Positions 58,401 to 64,000 of a stretch of 64,000 nucleotides of DNA are shown piece by piece. The notes under the pieces were generated by a model. That model was not told where the DNA came from, ran no database searches, and was given only the letters and a program-made list of their open reading frames with translations. The stretch is taken from the NCBI GenBank assembly GCA_023101725.1, contig JALJCO010008708.1, forward strand, positions 248,001-312,000, read 5' to 3'. Positions within the stretch are counted from its first letter, which is position 1. Each line of letters opens with the position of its first letter. A program made the translations under genes and the position numbers. The stretch comes from Atherinomorus stipes. Lineage: Eukaryota > Chordata > Actinopteri > Atheriniformes > Atherinidae.

Positions 58401-60965
58401 CATCACACACCGTGACGGTTAGGAAATGTTTTTATTTGAGTCAAACTCGGCTCATCTAATGCTCGGGACCCACTACACGACTGTCACAGTTGTTGCCGAT
58501 TTTTAAAAGACCGAGTCGTTCACACAAACCGACTAGATTCTGTAGATTCATTTAAGATTGGGGATAACACGTTTAACGACCGTATCCTCCACGGGATCGT
58601 CCAACCCGACTGAGGAGGTGGAAATCACCGACTCTTCGTGTGCCAACCGCCGTTATACAGAACAGAAGAAGAAGACACACAAACGTACCTGCAAACTCGT
58701 CGCTTTTCAGCTAAATTTGCTATTTTTGGATCAAAATATATGACTCATGCCAATCGTGTAGATCAAGGCTATTATCATTAACTAAAACTAACGAGAAAAC
58801 GAAAACTAAAATTAAAAAAAATTATTTTCGTTAACTGAAATAAAAATAAAAATGACAGTTTTTCAAAAAATGATAACTGAAACTGTATTATGTCCTTAAA
58901 AAAATAACTGAAATTATTGCAAAAACATCCTTAGTTTTAGTTTTTGTAAATTTATTTAATACATCAGCTTTTTCCTGCTTATTTTCCTGCCTGGCTGCAC
59001 AAATTCGCCCGGGGCTCGCGCAGAAAGTAGAACAGAAGAGCGGAAACGAACGCCTCACGGCGTGCAGAACTTCACGTGACTTTCTGTTTGGCAGATAGAT
59101 TAACAGGTTCCTCAATAAACACCCAGTAGATGTTTAGGATGTAAGAAAAGTACTGTGAAACTGAAATACAAACATACAAATATACACATTAATGAATGAA
59201 TTATTAATTATTAAATTTATTAACTCAAATGAGTTAGATTCTTATTTACATATAAGCAAATCGTTGCTGAGTCTCCCATTAAATGCACACACTACTATCC
59301 ATTAGCATGAATGCTAACTTGCATTGAAAAACCCATAGACAGGCTCAGCAATTAGCATCACTGCCGTTGTCAAAACATTTAACACAAACAACGTTCCTTC
59401 AAACGTTCATCACTTTACACTGACATCAAATAAACGTCACTGATCATTTACAGACAGATGTCGTACAGAAAACACGCAAAAGCCGATGAAAAACACGAAG
59501 CTCCAGTGCAGGAATGTCACGTTACAAGAAACTACGGCAAGTTGGAGAGAACAAAAACGTCCCGTGCTGCAATAGGGGATTATCACGCTTACCGGAAGTT
59601 CCAGTATTTGGACACTTCCTCTTCCGGGCCATGTTAACGACAGCCGTTCCTGCTCTGTTATACTGTTTAAATCGGATAAACTCCAAACATACTTAAGTTT
59701 TCATTCCAGACCGAAGTGATACTGGATCAAAAGCTGGATCAAAGCGATCGATTCGCCGCGGTGAAGGGCCGAACTTTATAATAAAACACACGTTTGTTTG
59801 TCGCCGGTGGGGCACAACACCGGCACTTCACAGCATGCTAGCATTAGCCAGCTAGCATTTACCGACGTGCTTAACATTGTGCGTCTTAAAACACACAAAC
59901 ATCTGAAAATCGGGTCTGTACCCCCCGTTTCCAGTGGAACAACTGGGGACTGCCAAGAAAGGAGACGCTTTCAGATGCTTGTGTGTTTTCAGCCGCACAA
60001 AGTTAGGCACGTTATCAAGCTGGCTAATGCTAACCTGCTAACAGTAGTCCGCCAGCTACTACTCTGTTAAACTTTGTAAATCGGATAAACGCCAATGCCA
60101 AGTTTTCATTCCAGACTGAAGTGATACTGAGGAAGAAGTGGATCAAAACGACCGATTCGCCGCGGTGAAGGACCGAACTTTATAATAAAACGACACACGT
60201 TTGTTTGTGGCCGGCAGACTGCGCAGTCGTGTTAGCAGGTTAGCATTAGCCAGCTTAATAACGTGCCTAACTTTGTGCGGCTGAAAACACACAAGCATCT
60301 GAAAGCGTCTCCTTTCTTGGCAGTCCCCAGTTGTTCCACTGGAAACGGGGGGGTACAGACCCGATTTTCAGATGTTTGTGTGTTTTAAGACGCACAATGT
60401 TAAGCACGTCAGTAAACGCTAGCTGGCTAATGCTAGCATGCTGTGAAGTGCCGGTGTTGTGCCCCACCGGCGACAAACAAACGTGTGTTTTATTATAAAG
60501 TTCGGTCCTTCACCGCAGCGAATCGATCGCTTTGATCCAGCTTTTGATCCAGTATCACTTCAGTCTAGAATGAAAACTTAAGTATGTTTGGAGTTTATCC
60601 GATTTAAACAGTATAACAGAGCAGGAACGGCTGTCGTTAACATGGCCCGGAAGAGGAAGTGTCCAAAATGCGGGAAGTTCCGGTAAGCGTGATAATCCCC
60701 TATTCCACTGCCGGCTTTCTTAAAGGGGCCGCAGTACCGAACATACCGACATGGGAAAAATGACGTCGGTTATCGCTGGAAATGTCGTCGGTAAATTTTC
60801 GGTTTATCGCCCAGCCCTATGCCTGACTGACCGCCGTGGGTAAAACCGGGCACATCATCGTGTAGTGCGTCCCCAGCTTAGGACGTTTTGTGGACAGCAG
60901 TCAGACAGGTTTTGCTTCAACTCCACCATCAGATTTTCTGTTTCACCCTCATGAACTTGTTTTCA

Positions 60966-61010
<45 letters not shown>

Positions 61011-61391
61011 CCCGTACCCCTCATCATCCCAGCTTCCGTCGCCCTCGGTTACCATGGTTTCCTGTGCTTTTGTGTTTCTCCTGTTTCTGTGCGGTTGTCC
61101 ACGCCTCTGCATGTTCTAATTTATTTTCTCCTTCTTCATTCTTTTGTTTTTCTTTCCGTTCTTCATTTGAGGAGGAAGCCCTCTGAGATGGACTGTGCTG
61201 TGTTGTTGTGCGGATCACGTGAGCAGAGGGGGGCTCTTCAGGGGGCCCCCCTGCACTCTGCCCAGCTCACCTTTGCCCTCTGCACCCTGGCGTTAAGCCT
61301 TGTCTCGCTCTGTGTCCCCCGTTTGCTGCAGGACGGCGGCACCAGAGGCCGGCGCAGCGCCATGGAGGCCGACCTCAAGATGAAGAAGTAG
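31397..61391 (+). CDS. brd8: bromodomain-containing protein 8 (BRD8)
   Basis: Subunit of the nuclear TIP60/NuA4 histone acetyltransferase complex and nuclear-receptor co-activator. The exons are 31397-31415, 32270-32366, 33298-33367, 33498-33547, 33659-33781, 38846-38926, 39322-39386, 41527-41693, 42102-42284, 44052-44145, 46837-46979, 48429-48858, 48945-48982, 51191-51390, about 51771-51817, 52339-52624, 58192-58236 and 61332-61391. Phases agree at every junction up to 51390 and again from 51817. The product starts MASGVGKHKLL, has a SANT-like N-terminal domain (WSVREKLCLASSVMRSGDQN), a coiled basic segment, the SPQKRLLAQKATPPPSPLL motif, an acidic middle, and a bromodomain with the acetyl-lysine-reading Asn in MFQNAVMYN. 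It ends RRSAMEADLKMKK, like the short human isoform. The first bromodomain helix is missing from the sequence (see findings). Confidence 0.93.
31834..31862. repeat. ATT microsatellite
   Basis: About nine ATT units in BRD8 intron 1. Confidence 0.85.
32270..32366 (+). CDS. brd8: BRD8 exon 2: SANT-like domain, first part
   Basis: Encodes KHKLLNVGPTEPWSVREK and LCLASSVMRSGDQN, ending in two bases of the following Trp. Acceptor tttcacag, donor gtaaag. Confidence 0.93.
32469..32894. mobile_element. hAT-like element (same family as 44220 and 63531)
   Basis: Starts TAGGGTTGTCACGATACC and ends ATCGTGCATCCCCA. The stretch around 32600-32760 matches the reverse complement of the right edge of the window. 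No clean duplication. Confidence 0.65.
33020..33175. mobile_element. short foldback MITE
   Basis: gaccttatttctag and ctagaaataaggtc form the arms around cgtgcaccggtgag. The arms match the ends of the larger foldback at 61648-63318. Confidence 0.65.
33298..33367 (+). CDS. brd8: BRD8 exon 3: SANT-like domain, second part
   Basis: Encodes WVSVSRAIKPFSEPGRPP and DWFSQK. The acceptor tgtctcgaag has a poor final tract, but phase and homology fix it. Confidence 0.92.
33498..33547 (+). CDS. brd8: BRD8 exon 4
   Basis: Encodes HCASQYSELLEATEAP plus two bases of Lys. Acceptor cttctcag, donor gtcagt. Confidence 0.92.
33659..33781 (+). CDS. brd8: BRD8 exon 5: basic and helical segment
   Basis: Encodes KRGEKGEVVETIEDVIVRR and LTAERIEELKKLLRDTQEQY, a charged helical region predicted to form a coiled coil. 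Donor gtgaac. Confidence 0.92.
33894..35699. mobile_element. composite hAT-like MITE with expanded inner array
   Basis: The outer ends (GATGCACGATATAATCGG and TGCATCCCTA) lie in reverse orientation. Flanks ATTTTACA/ATTTTACC agree at 7 of 8. The usual ~300-bp inner palindrome has become a tandem array at 34131-35332. Confidence 0.85.
34131..35332. repeat. 11-unit tandem array, alternating long/short units
   Basis: Successive ctgatat landmarks lie at 34131, 34254, 34366, 34487, 34596, 34720, 34835, 34960, 35070, 35196 and 35332. Spacings alternate about 121-126 and 109-115, so the true repeat is a ~235-bp dimer. Confidence 0.9.
35700..36862. other. BRD8 intron, no feature
   Basis: AT-rich. 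Open frames have no homology that I recognise. Confidence 0.4.
36863..37647. mobile_element. composite hAT-like MITE (copy 6)
   Basis: Ends TAGGGATGCATGATATAATC and ATATCGTGCATCCCTA. Flanks TTAATGAT/CTAATGAT agree at 7 of 8. A short piece at 37265-37305 (tttatttaacctttatttc) is foreign to the other copies. Confidence 0.85.
38075..38490 (+). pseudogene. LINE reverse-transcriptase ORF tail (5'-truncated)
   Basis: The open frame MTRLNVAYNDALRLLLHVPR with WHSASQLFVNLRLPT and a final YKSYMWRHWYM resembles the C-terminal end of fish L2/Rex-type LINE ORF2. It is followed by an untranslated tail and a TATTATTATT run at about 38470-38487, as expected for a 5'-truncated insertion. Confidence 0.7.
38500..38845. 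other. BRD8 intron, no feature
   Basis: Nothing recognised. Confidence 0.4.
38846..38926 (+). CDS. brd8: BRD8 exon 6
   Basis: Encodes KLKKEVDLIQTGHMDAQLKD and LWTEIT, continuing the helical segment, with a split Leu codon at the 3' end. Donor gtgagg. Confidence 0.92.
39322..39386 (+). CDS. brd8: BRD8 exon 7
   Basis: Encodes KKKQDEEEAEQKRKATEMAY plus Gln, then one base of Ala. Acceptor aatttcag, donor gtaatt. A hAT-like insertion begins only about 15 bp after the donor. Confidence 0.92.
39400..39980. mobile_element. hAT-like element in BRD8 intron 7
   Basis: Starts GAGGGCGCATTCACAAAGC and ends GCTTTCTGAATGTGCCCTA, roughly inverted. The inner flanks are rich in ccgactcggtccg-type words. No clean duplication. 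Confidence 0.65.
40105..40350 (-). mobile_element. dispersed repeat, inverted copy of 2230-2480
   Basis: Reverse complement of the repeat beside the minisatellite. Here it carries no minisatellite. Confidence 0.75.
40351..41246. other. BRD8 intron, unclassified
   Basis: Probably part of the same or another DNA transposon, ends not visible. No exon. Confidence 0.3.
41251..41483. mobile_element. piggyBac-like MITE, left half
   Basis: TTAAAGGTAGAGTATG start and about 230 bp matching the left half of 55673-56181. It breaks off 43 bp before BRD8 exon 8. Confidence 0.7.
41527..41693 (+). CDS. brd8: BRD8 exon 8
   Basis: Encodes ARQAIKNTPKRLPSVTVRSP and a Ser/Thr/Pro-rich tail. Acceptor cgttccag, donor gtaaga, phase 0 at its end. 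Confidence 0.9.
42102..42284 (+). CDS. brd8: BRD8 exon 9: SPQKRLLAQKATPPPSPLL motif
   Basis: Encodes the BRD8-specific block DDSPQKRLLAQKATPPPSP and LLSELLKKGNLISASPRL. Acceptor ctcctccag, donor gtgaga. A long hAT copy begins 85 bp downstream. Confidence 0.92.
42369..43883. mobile_element. hAT-like element with internal 11-bp array (copy 2)
   Basis: Ends CAGGGTTCCCAC and GTGGGAACCCTG as at 4219-4784. The interior, 42480-43430, is an 11-bp array with a 99-bp (9 x 11) higher-order period at 42741, 42840 and 42939. Two segments of terminal-type sequence (GTCCTGGAAAA) recur inside at 43435-43510 and 43625-43710. Confidence 0.85.
44052..44145 (+). CDS. brd8: BRD8 exon 10: Thr/Ala-rich linker
   Basis: 31 codons (VAEGDSAGNLTNGVQTATAA and on) plus one base. 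The phase matches both neighbours. This linker is poorly conserved and shorter than the human Ser/Thr-rich counterpart. Confidence 0.82.
44220..44895. mobile_element. hAT-like element, perfect duplication, with nested element
   Basis: Starts TAGGGATGCACAATAACC and ends TATCGTGCACCCTTA. Exact ATTTTAGG at 44212-44219 and 44896-44903. A copy of the ACAGTCGTCCTCA family lies inside (about 44305-44810). Confidence 0.92.
44985..46791. mobile_element. hAT-like element with internal 11-bp array (copy 3, left end lost)
   Basis: 11-mers fill 44985-46620, interrupted about twelve times by the 19-bp word family gatatgtgattgctgcagc. The right tail (46640-46791) matches the tails of the other two copies and ends GTGGGACCCTG. 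The left terminus is missing. Confidence 0.8.
46837..46979 (+). CDS. brd8: BRD8 exon 11: GDADAAVKAELGEETGL block
   Basis: Encodes a block nearly invariant in BRD8, including AVSYMGDELDLETVGDIIAI. The donor gtgcat is weak; homology and phase with 48429 support it. Confidence 0.93.
47065..47084. repeat. poly-G run
   Basis: About 16 consecutive G in BRD8 intron 11. Confidence 0.8.
47280..48248. mobile_element. ACAGTCGTCCTCA-family hAT-like element
   Basis: Begins aacagtcgtcctcaagatg and ends aattttgaggacgacggta, as the element 53087-54522. The interior is partly duplicated (47340-47470 and 47760-47905). Flanks are not a clean duplication. Confidence 0.65.
48429..48858 (+). CDS. brd8: BRD8 exon 12: acidic central region
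   Basis: The largest exon, starting VDDSVEALDAAAVEAALSLC with LPGPWETQ following. It is then a low-complexity Glu/Ser/Ala/Pro region with little conservation. Donor gtgggt. Confidence 0.9.
48945..48982 (+). CDS. brd8: BRD8 exon 13
   Basis: A micro-exon encoding DSEDSSVSGKESK. It fits the phase left by 48858 and the phase-0 start at 51191. Acceptor ccgacag, donor gtaacg. Confidence 0.82.
49028..51152. mobile_element. foldback element with ~220-bp arms
   Basis: The left arm, 49028-49282, and right arm, 50935-51152, are inverted copies (tttaaaggggaatttc and gaaattctcctttaaa). Between them lie a nested hAT MITE (49301-49881) and fragments of other repeats (49895-49960; 50450-50700). The right arm ends about 38 bp before BRD8 exon 14. 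Confidence 0.75.
49301..49881. mobile_element. hAT-like MITE (family C, copy 2)
   Basis: Ends TAGGGGTGCACCGATTG and CAATTGGTGCACCCCTA. Exact AAAGTAAC at 49293-49300 and 49882-49889. Inverted relative to 16000-16556. Confidence 0.94.
51191..51390 (+). CDS. brd8: BRD8 exon 14: acidic region before the bromodomain
   Basis: Encodes EVKEEEAGSEGDPEEG, YLSEVERAASESEDGYG and TADSLASSPASSSQ, matching the stretch immediately before the bromodomain in BRD8. It ends with two bases of a codon at a good donor, gtaagt. Confidence 0.9.
51391..51770. other. brd8: expected bromodomain helix-Z exon not found
   Basis: Other BRD8 genes encode about 40 residues (SEDQEAIQAQKIWKKAIM and on) between the blocks at 51390 and 51771. 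No frame in this interval gives them. The interval has long G and C runs and a cluster of six 6-bp palindromes at 51529-51580. Confidence 0.6.
51771..51817 (+). CDS. brd8: BRD8 exon 15, 3' part: ZA-loop end
   Basis: Encodes PVSDDIAPGYHSIVHR, the end of the bromodomain ZA loop, ending in two bases of Arg at a GT donor. The 5' limit is uncertain. The ten bases before 51781 read as the expected Pro-Val-Ser, but upstream homology stops and the expected WKK helix codons are absent. Either the exon starts at 51781 after a real acceptor, or its 5' half is damaged. Confidence 0.65.
51990..52080. mobile_element. short dispersed repeat (inverted copy at 29420-29530)
   Basis: gctgcaaaaactcaaatctt ... 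tttctagtcaaaatatc matches the reverse complement of a segment inside 28879-29826. Confidence 0.6.
52339..52624 (+). CDS. brd8: BRD8 exon 16: bromodomain helices A-C
   Basis: Encodes PMDLSAIKKNIESGVI, FQRDIMLMFQNAVMYNSSDH and VYHMALEMQRDVLEHVQQFL, then SAKSLRGR. Asn in VMYN is the acetyl-lysine-contacting residue. Donor gtgggt. Confidence 0.95.
53087..54522. mobile_element. hAT-like element, perfect duplication, with nested element
   Basis: Ends TACACAGTCGTCCTCAAA and TTTTGAGGACGACTGTA. Exact TATCAGCA at 53079-53086 and 54523-54530. Split by 53326-54317. Confidence 0.9.
53326..54317. mobile_element. TA-flanked insertion with gcagttactgc words
   Basis: Starts CTGCC and ends GGCAG between TA dinucleotides. 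The word GCAGTTACTGC or its variants recurs near both ends and inside. It interrupts a segment that is continuous in the sister copy at 44305-44810. Superfamily not assigned. Confidence 0.5.
54531..55668. other. BRD8 intron, AT-rich
   Basis: Several poly-A/T runs. The only exon-like segment (55115-55162, Ser/Asp/Glu-rich, followed by gtaaga) is out of phase with BRD8. Confidence 0.4.
55673..56181. mobile_element. piggyBac-like MITE
   Basis: Ends AGGTACAGTATGTA and CAGACTGTACCT, both directly next to TTAA (55669-55672 and 56182-56185), the piggyBac target. A 509-bp non-coding element; a half copy lies at 41251-41483. Confidence 0.8.
56186..57003. other. BRD8 intron, no feature
   Basis: Nothing recognised. 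Confidence 0.4.
57012..57859. mobile_element. element with internal GTCAGAATTCTGAC repeats (copy 2), perfect duplication
   Basis: Ends ACTGAAGAGGATTAGG and ATCCTCTTCAGT. Exact AAATATCT at 57004-57011 and 57860-57867. The interior is a degenerate tandem like that in 19567-20410. Confidence 0.92.
58192..58236 (+). CDS. brd8: BRD8 exon 17: DSVPMASPAFLLSLF
   Basis: A 15-codon exon, phase 0 on both sides, identical in plan to the conserved BRD8 segment after the bromodomain. Acceptor ctcctacag, donor gtaagt. Confidence 0.93.
59574..60704. repeat. large imperfect palindrome
   Basis: Left arm 59574-60044 and right arm 60230-60704 are near-perfect inverted copies of about 470 bp. The 185-bp spacer contains a direct repeat of part of the left arm. 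The same open frame (MSPVGHNTGTSQHASISQ) therefore appears on both strands. Confidence 0.9.
60642..60682 (+). other. candidate captured first exon
   Basis: ATG followed by an open frame MARKRKCPKCGKF, two bases of a split codon and a strong donor (CG/gtaagcg). The CPKC looks like half of a zinc-binding site. The mirrored copy on the left arm reads MARKRKCP and then diverges. No protein family assigned. Confidence 0.3.
60966..61007. repeat. CA microsatellite
   Basis: About 20 CA dinucleotides in the last BRD8 intron. Confidence 0.95.
61332..61391 (+). CDS. brd8: BRD8 last exon: basic tail and stop
   Basis: Encodes DGGTRGRRSAMEADLKMKK and TAG. It matches the C-terminus of the short BRD8 isoform. 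Confidence 0.94.
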   Translation, partial: DGGTRGRRSAMEADLKMKK

Positions 61392-61650
61392 AAGCCGCTT
61401 TTTCTGTCACACGCGGCGACTCGGACGCACCTGGATGTGATGCGAGCTGGAGCGTCGCTGCACCGGTCGCTTTGGATGTTTTCTGGAGACACGAAGTCTC
61501 CGTGTGTGTGTGTTTACACACTTCATCTTCTGTTATGGGGCTTCAGACGGGGATGTACGCCGCCTCCGCTGTTGCCTCTTTTCTGTTCTCGTGGTTCATG
61601 TACGACGCCGCAGGCTTCGGCTCCAGACACTTTCCCCAAGTCTCAATAAA
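61392..61650 (+). other. brd8: BRD8 3'UTR with poly(A) signal
   Basis: AATAAA at 61645-61650 is the first poly(A) hexamer after the stop. It sits at the very edge of a foldback transposon whose arm begins at about 61648. Confidence 0.5.
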
Positions 61651-63318
61651 GGAAAACTTTCTTTTTTTTCAACCTGGACCTTATTTCTGGGAGTTTACAC
61701 GTGCATTTACTCACCGGTAACATTTCTGCATCACTTTGAGTCCTCGGAAAGATATTACGTTGAGTCATCCTTTAGTGTGACTGGACCGCCTCTATCAGAC
61801 ATTATCTGCAGTAAAACTCCTTCATTTCATCAATACTTTAAGTAGAATGAACGAACGAATAAGTACTATTGTTCTGTGAGGTCAGAGTTTCGCATATTGT
61901 TTTTTTGTTGTCCGGGTAGCAGCTGCTGTTCTACGGAAGCGCTTATCGTGAACGTAGAACCCTGATAACTAACGGAAAGCTAAATCTGGACTCGGGACAT
62001 TAGTACTCGTTCGTTCGTTCGTTCTACTGAAAGTATTGGTAAAAATCAAGGAGGTTTACTGCAGATAATGTCTTATAGAGTAGGGGTGCACAATAAAATC
62101 AGCACCCTATCGGTATCGGCCTATATCAGCCTTAAAACTGAGTAAGGGCATTAACCACCCCACCGATATTTAACCGATCAGACCCCCACCAAATACCCTT
62201 CTGCTTCCTCTTAAAAAACTTTTTTTTTTACAGATTCGATATCAATGCACTGAAATATTGCGATATTTTCATATGCTGATATCATGTTGACATTTAAAAA
62301 CACAGTATCGATCTATTTTACTAACGAAATCTCACGATATTTCATCGTTCTGTTACAAAATCACGTAAGATTTTTAAAGTAAAATAGGTTGATGCCGCGT
62401 TTTTAAATATCGATTTGATATTGACATATGAAAATATCACGATATTTTGGTGTATTGATATTTTTTCCATTCGCTATTTTTCAAATTGTCAGAAACGGAT
62501 AATAAAACTGTTTGTAATAACGACTTATTTTTTTCAGCTTTGATATCGATCAGCCCAAAACCCAAAACTTTTTCTTCACAGAATTTAAAATTTCTAAAAA
62601 CTAGGGGTGGGGAAAAAAGAATGATACACTGAAATATTGTGATATTTTCATATGCTTATATCATATTGATATTAAAAAACGCAGAATCAATCTGTTCTAC
62701 AAAGTCTTGCGATATTTCATTGTTATGAAATCTCACGAGAATTCACAAAAATTTCGCGATATTTTCTCATGCTGATATTTAAAAATGCGGTATCCATCTT
62801 ATTTTACTAACGTAATTTTGCAATACGTCATCGGTCTGTTATAAAATCTCGCAGGAATTCACGAAATTTTGTCACAGAACGATTAAACCTTGCGAGATTT
62901 TCTAAGTGAAATTTATTGATCCACATTTTTAAATATTAATGTGATATCGGCATATGAAAATATCGTGATATTTCAGTGCATCGATATTTTTTCCCACCCC
63001 TATTTTTCAAAGTGTCAGAAACGACTGCTTATTTTTTCAGCTTTAATATATGTATCGATATCGGTTATCGGCCACATGAGTTTTAAAATATCGGCATATC
63101 AGATATCGGCCAAAATTCCAATATTGTGCATCTGTATTTTAGAGAGAGTGGCTGCCCCGTCTCCACCATTATACCGGACGTACACCGAAGGGTGACTCAG
63201 CGTAATATTTTCCAAAGGGGTCAAAGTGATGCAGAAACTTCACCGGTGAGTAAATCCACGTATAAACTCCGAGAAATGAGATCCAGGTTGAGGGACAAAA
63301 AGAAAGTTATCTTTTAAA
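61648..63318. mobile_element. foldback element after BRD8
   Basis: The left arm starts aaaggaaaactttct with tcaacctggacc, and the right arm ends ccaggttgagg...aaagttatctttt. A composite MITE (62091-63136) is nested inside with 7-of-8 flanks. The left arm touches the BRD8 poly(A) hexamer. Confidence 0.65.
62091..63136. mobile_element. composite hAT-like MITE (copy 7), doubled inner part
   Basis: Starts TAGGGGTGCACAATAAAATC. The right end is eroded (gtgcatctgta). Flanks TTATAGAG/TTTTAGAG agree at 7 of 8. Two inner near-palindromes follow each other (62230-62475 and 62604-63002). Confidence 0.75.
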
Positions 63319-63530
63319 CCAGCGGCATTTCTTATTCCCCCTGCTCAGACGGAAATGGGACATTTTTCACCAGCAAACGTTTTTCGGGAGAAAACGATGA
63401 AGAGCAGGATGAGTTCTGCTCGTTGGAGTCGATGTTGAAGACTGGATTTGTTCGTGTAAACCCGTCTGTTTCGTGTGTCCAAACTCTGCCCGGCTGATGT
63501 AAGCTCAAAACACACGTGATGAAGAAAAAT
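63319..63530. other. intergenic, no feature
   Basis: Nothing recognised. Confidence 0.4.
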
Positions 63531-64000
63531 TAGGGATGCACGATAATTATCGGGCCGATAACAGGAAATTATTGCATCATTCAGATAAGTCTGATATCAT
63601 GACGACTTGCCCCGATATCATCTATATTATTATTTGCTCCGCTCACATTATTGTTGCTCACTGGAATTATTGTTGTTTAAAAACGCTTGATTACATAAAC
63701 AAGTCTGACCTGTCAGTCATTATTATTGTTTGATAACAAATATAGGATATAAATTTCAGCTCCTAAAGGCCGATACCATATAACTGATAGCACACATACA
63801 TACCTAATCATGACATAAATACTATTAACAAAAAAGAATTTTTACTCTTTAAATGAAGAAATAATCATTTTTTCCAGTTTAAAACTATCAGAAGCCTTTT
63901 AACATTTTCTAAAAGATATCAAACAAAACTATTCGATATCTGAAATGCACATCAACTTAAATGAAGTGCATTGTTACTGATACAGAAATAAAGACTCCTT
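63531..64000. mobile_element. hAT-like element cut by the window end
   Basis: Starts TAGGGATGCACGATAATTATC. The right part matches the reverse complement of 32580-32760. The far end lies outside. Confidence 0.7.

Larger units (their letters stand above)
58471..60880. mobile_element. composite element around a large palindrome
   Basis: Near the outer ends, gggacccactacacgac (58470) and tcgtgtagtgcgtcccc (60857) are imperfect inverted repeats. Inside are a run of aactaaaactaacga-type sequence (58770-58930) and the palindrome 59574-60704. Outer limits inferred. Confidence 0.5.

Noticed and set aside
59798..60476. Identical protein on both strands (about 70-90 codons)
   Set aside because: Explained by the palindrome; no conserved domain and no splice context except the separate MARKRKCPKCGKF segment.

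Overview
The window looks like a teleost fish chromosome. It has vertebrate split genes with GT-AG introns, a glypican whose exons resemble GPC6, a complete-length bromodomain-8 gene, and introns packed with hAT-type MITEs, Tc1-like transposase remnants and a LINE tail of kinds familiar from fish genomes. Only two genes can be supported with confidence, both on the + strand.

Layout. Positions 1-10,737 are upstream intron or flank of the glypican: nested hAT MITEs, a 16-bp minisatellite (1,401-2,245), a hAT copy with an internal 11-bp array (4,219-4,784), homopolymer tracts and a dead Tc1-like copy (9,040-9,745). Seven coding exons of the glypican lie between 10,738 and 24,122; the signal-peptide exons lie outside the window or were not found. 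The 3'UTR runs to a poly(A) signal at 24,976. The 25,000-31,300 interval is mostly transposon debris, but it holds an unassigned exon-like open segment (25,724-25,838) and poly(A) signals. BRD8 starts at 31,397 and ends at 61,391. Seventeen coding exons join in phase from the SANT-like N-terminus to the conserved basic C-terminus, except that the exon for the first bromodomain helix and most of the ZA loop cannot be found between 51,391 and 51,770. The remainder, to 64,000, is a foldback element with a nested MITE and a truncated hAT element.

Biology. The glypican would be a GPI-anchored heparan-sulfate proteoglycan at the cell surface. BRD8 would be a nuclear subunit of the TIP60/NuA4 acetyltransferase complex. 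They are neighbours with no functional link visible in the sequence. The most striking material is in the repeats. Eleven hAT-like elements have perfect 8-bp target-site duplications. One MITE has expanded internally into an alternating ~123/~112-bp dimeric array. A hAT family carries an 11-bp tandem array in three copies of different lengths. There is also a ~0.47-kb-arm palindrome carrying a possible captured first exon. Element borders were read by eye from terminal repeats and flanking duplications. Family names beyond superfamily level would need a repeat-library search.
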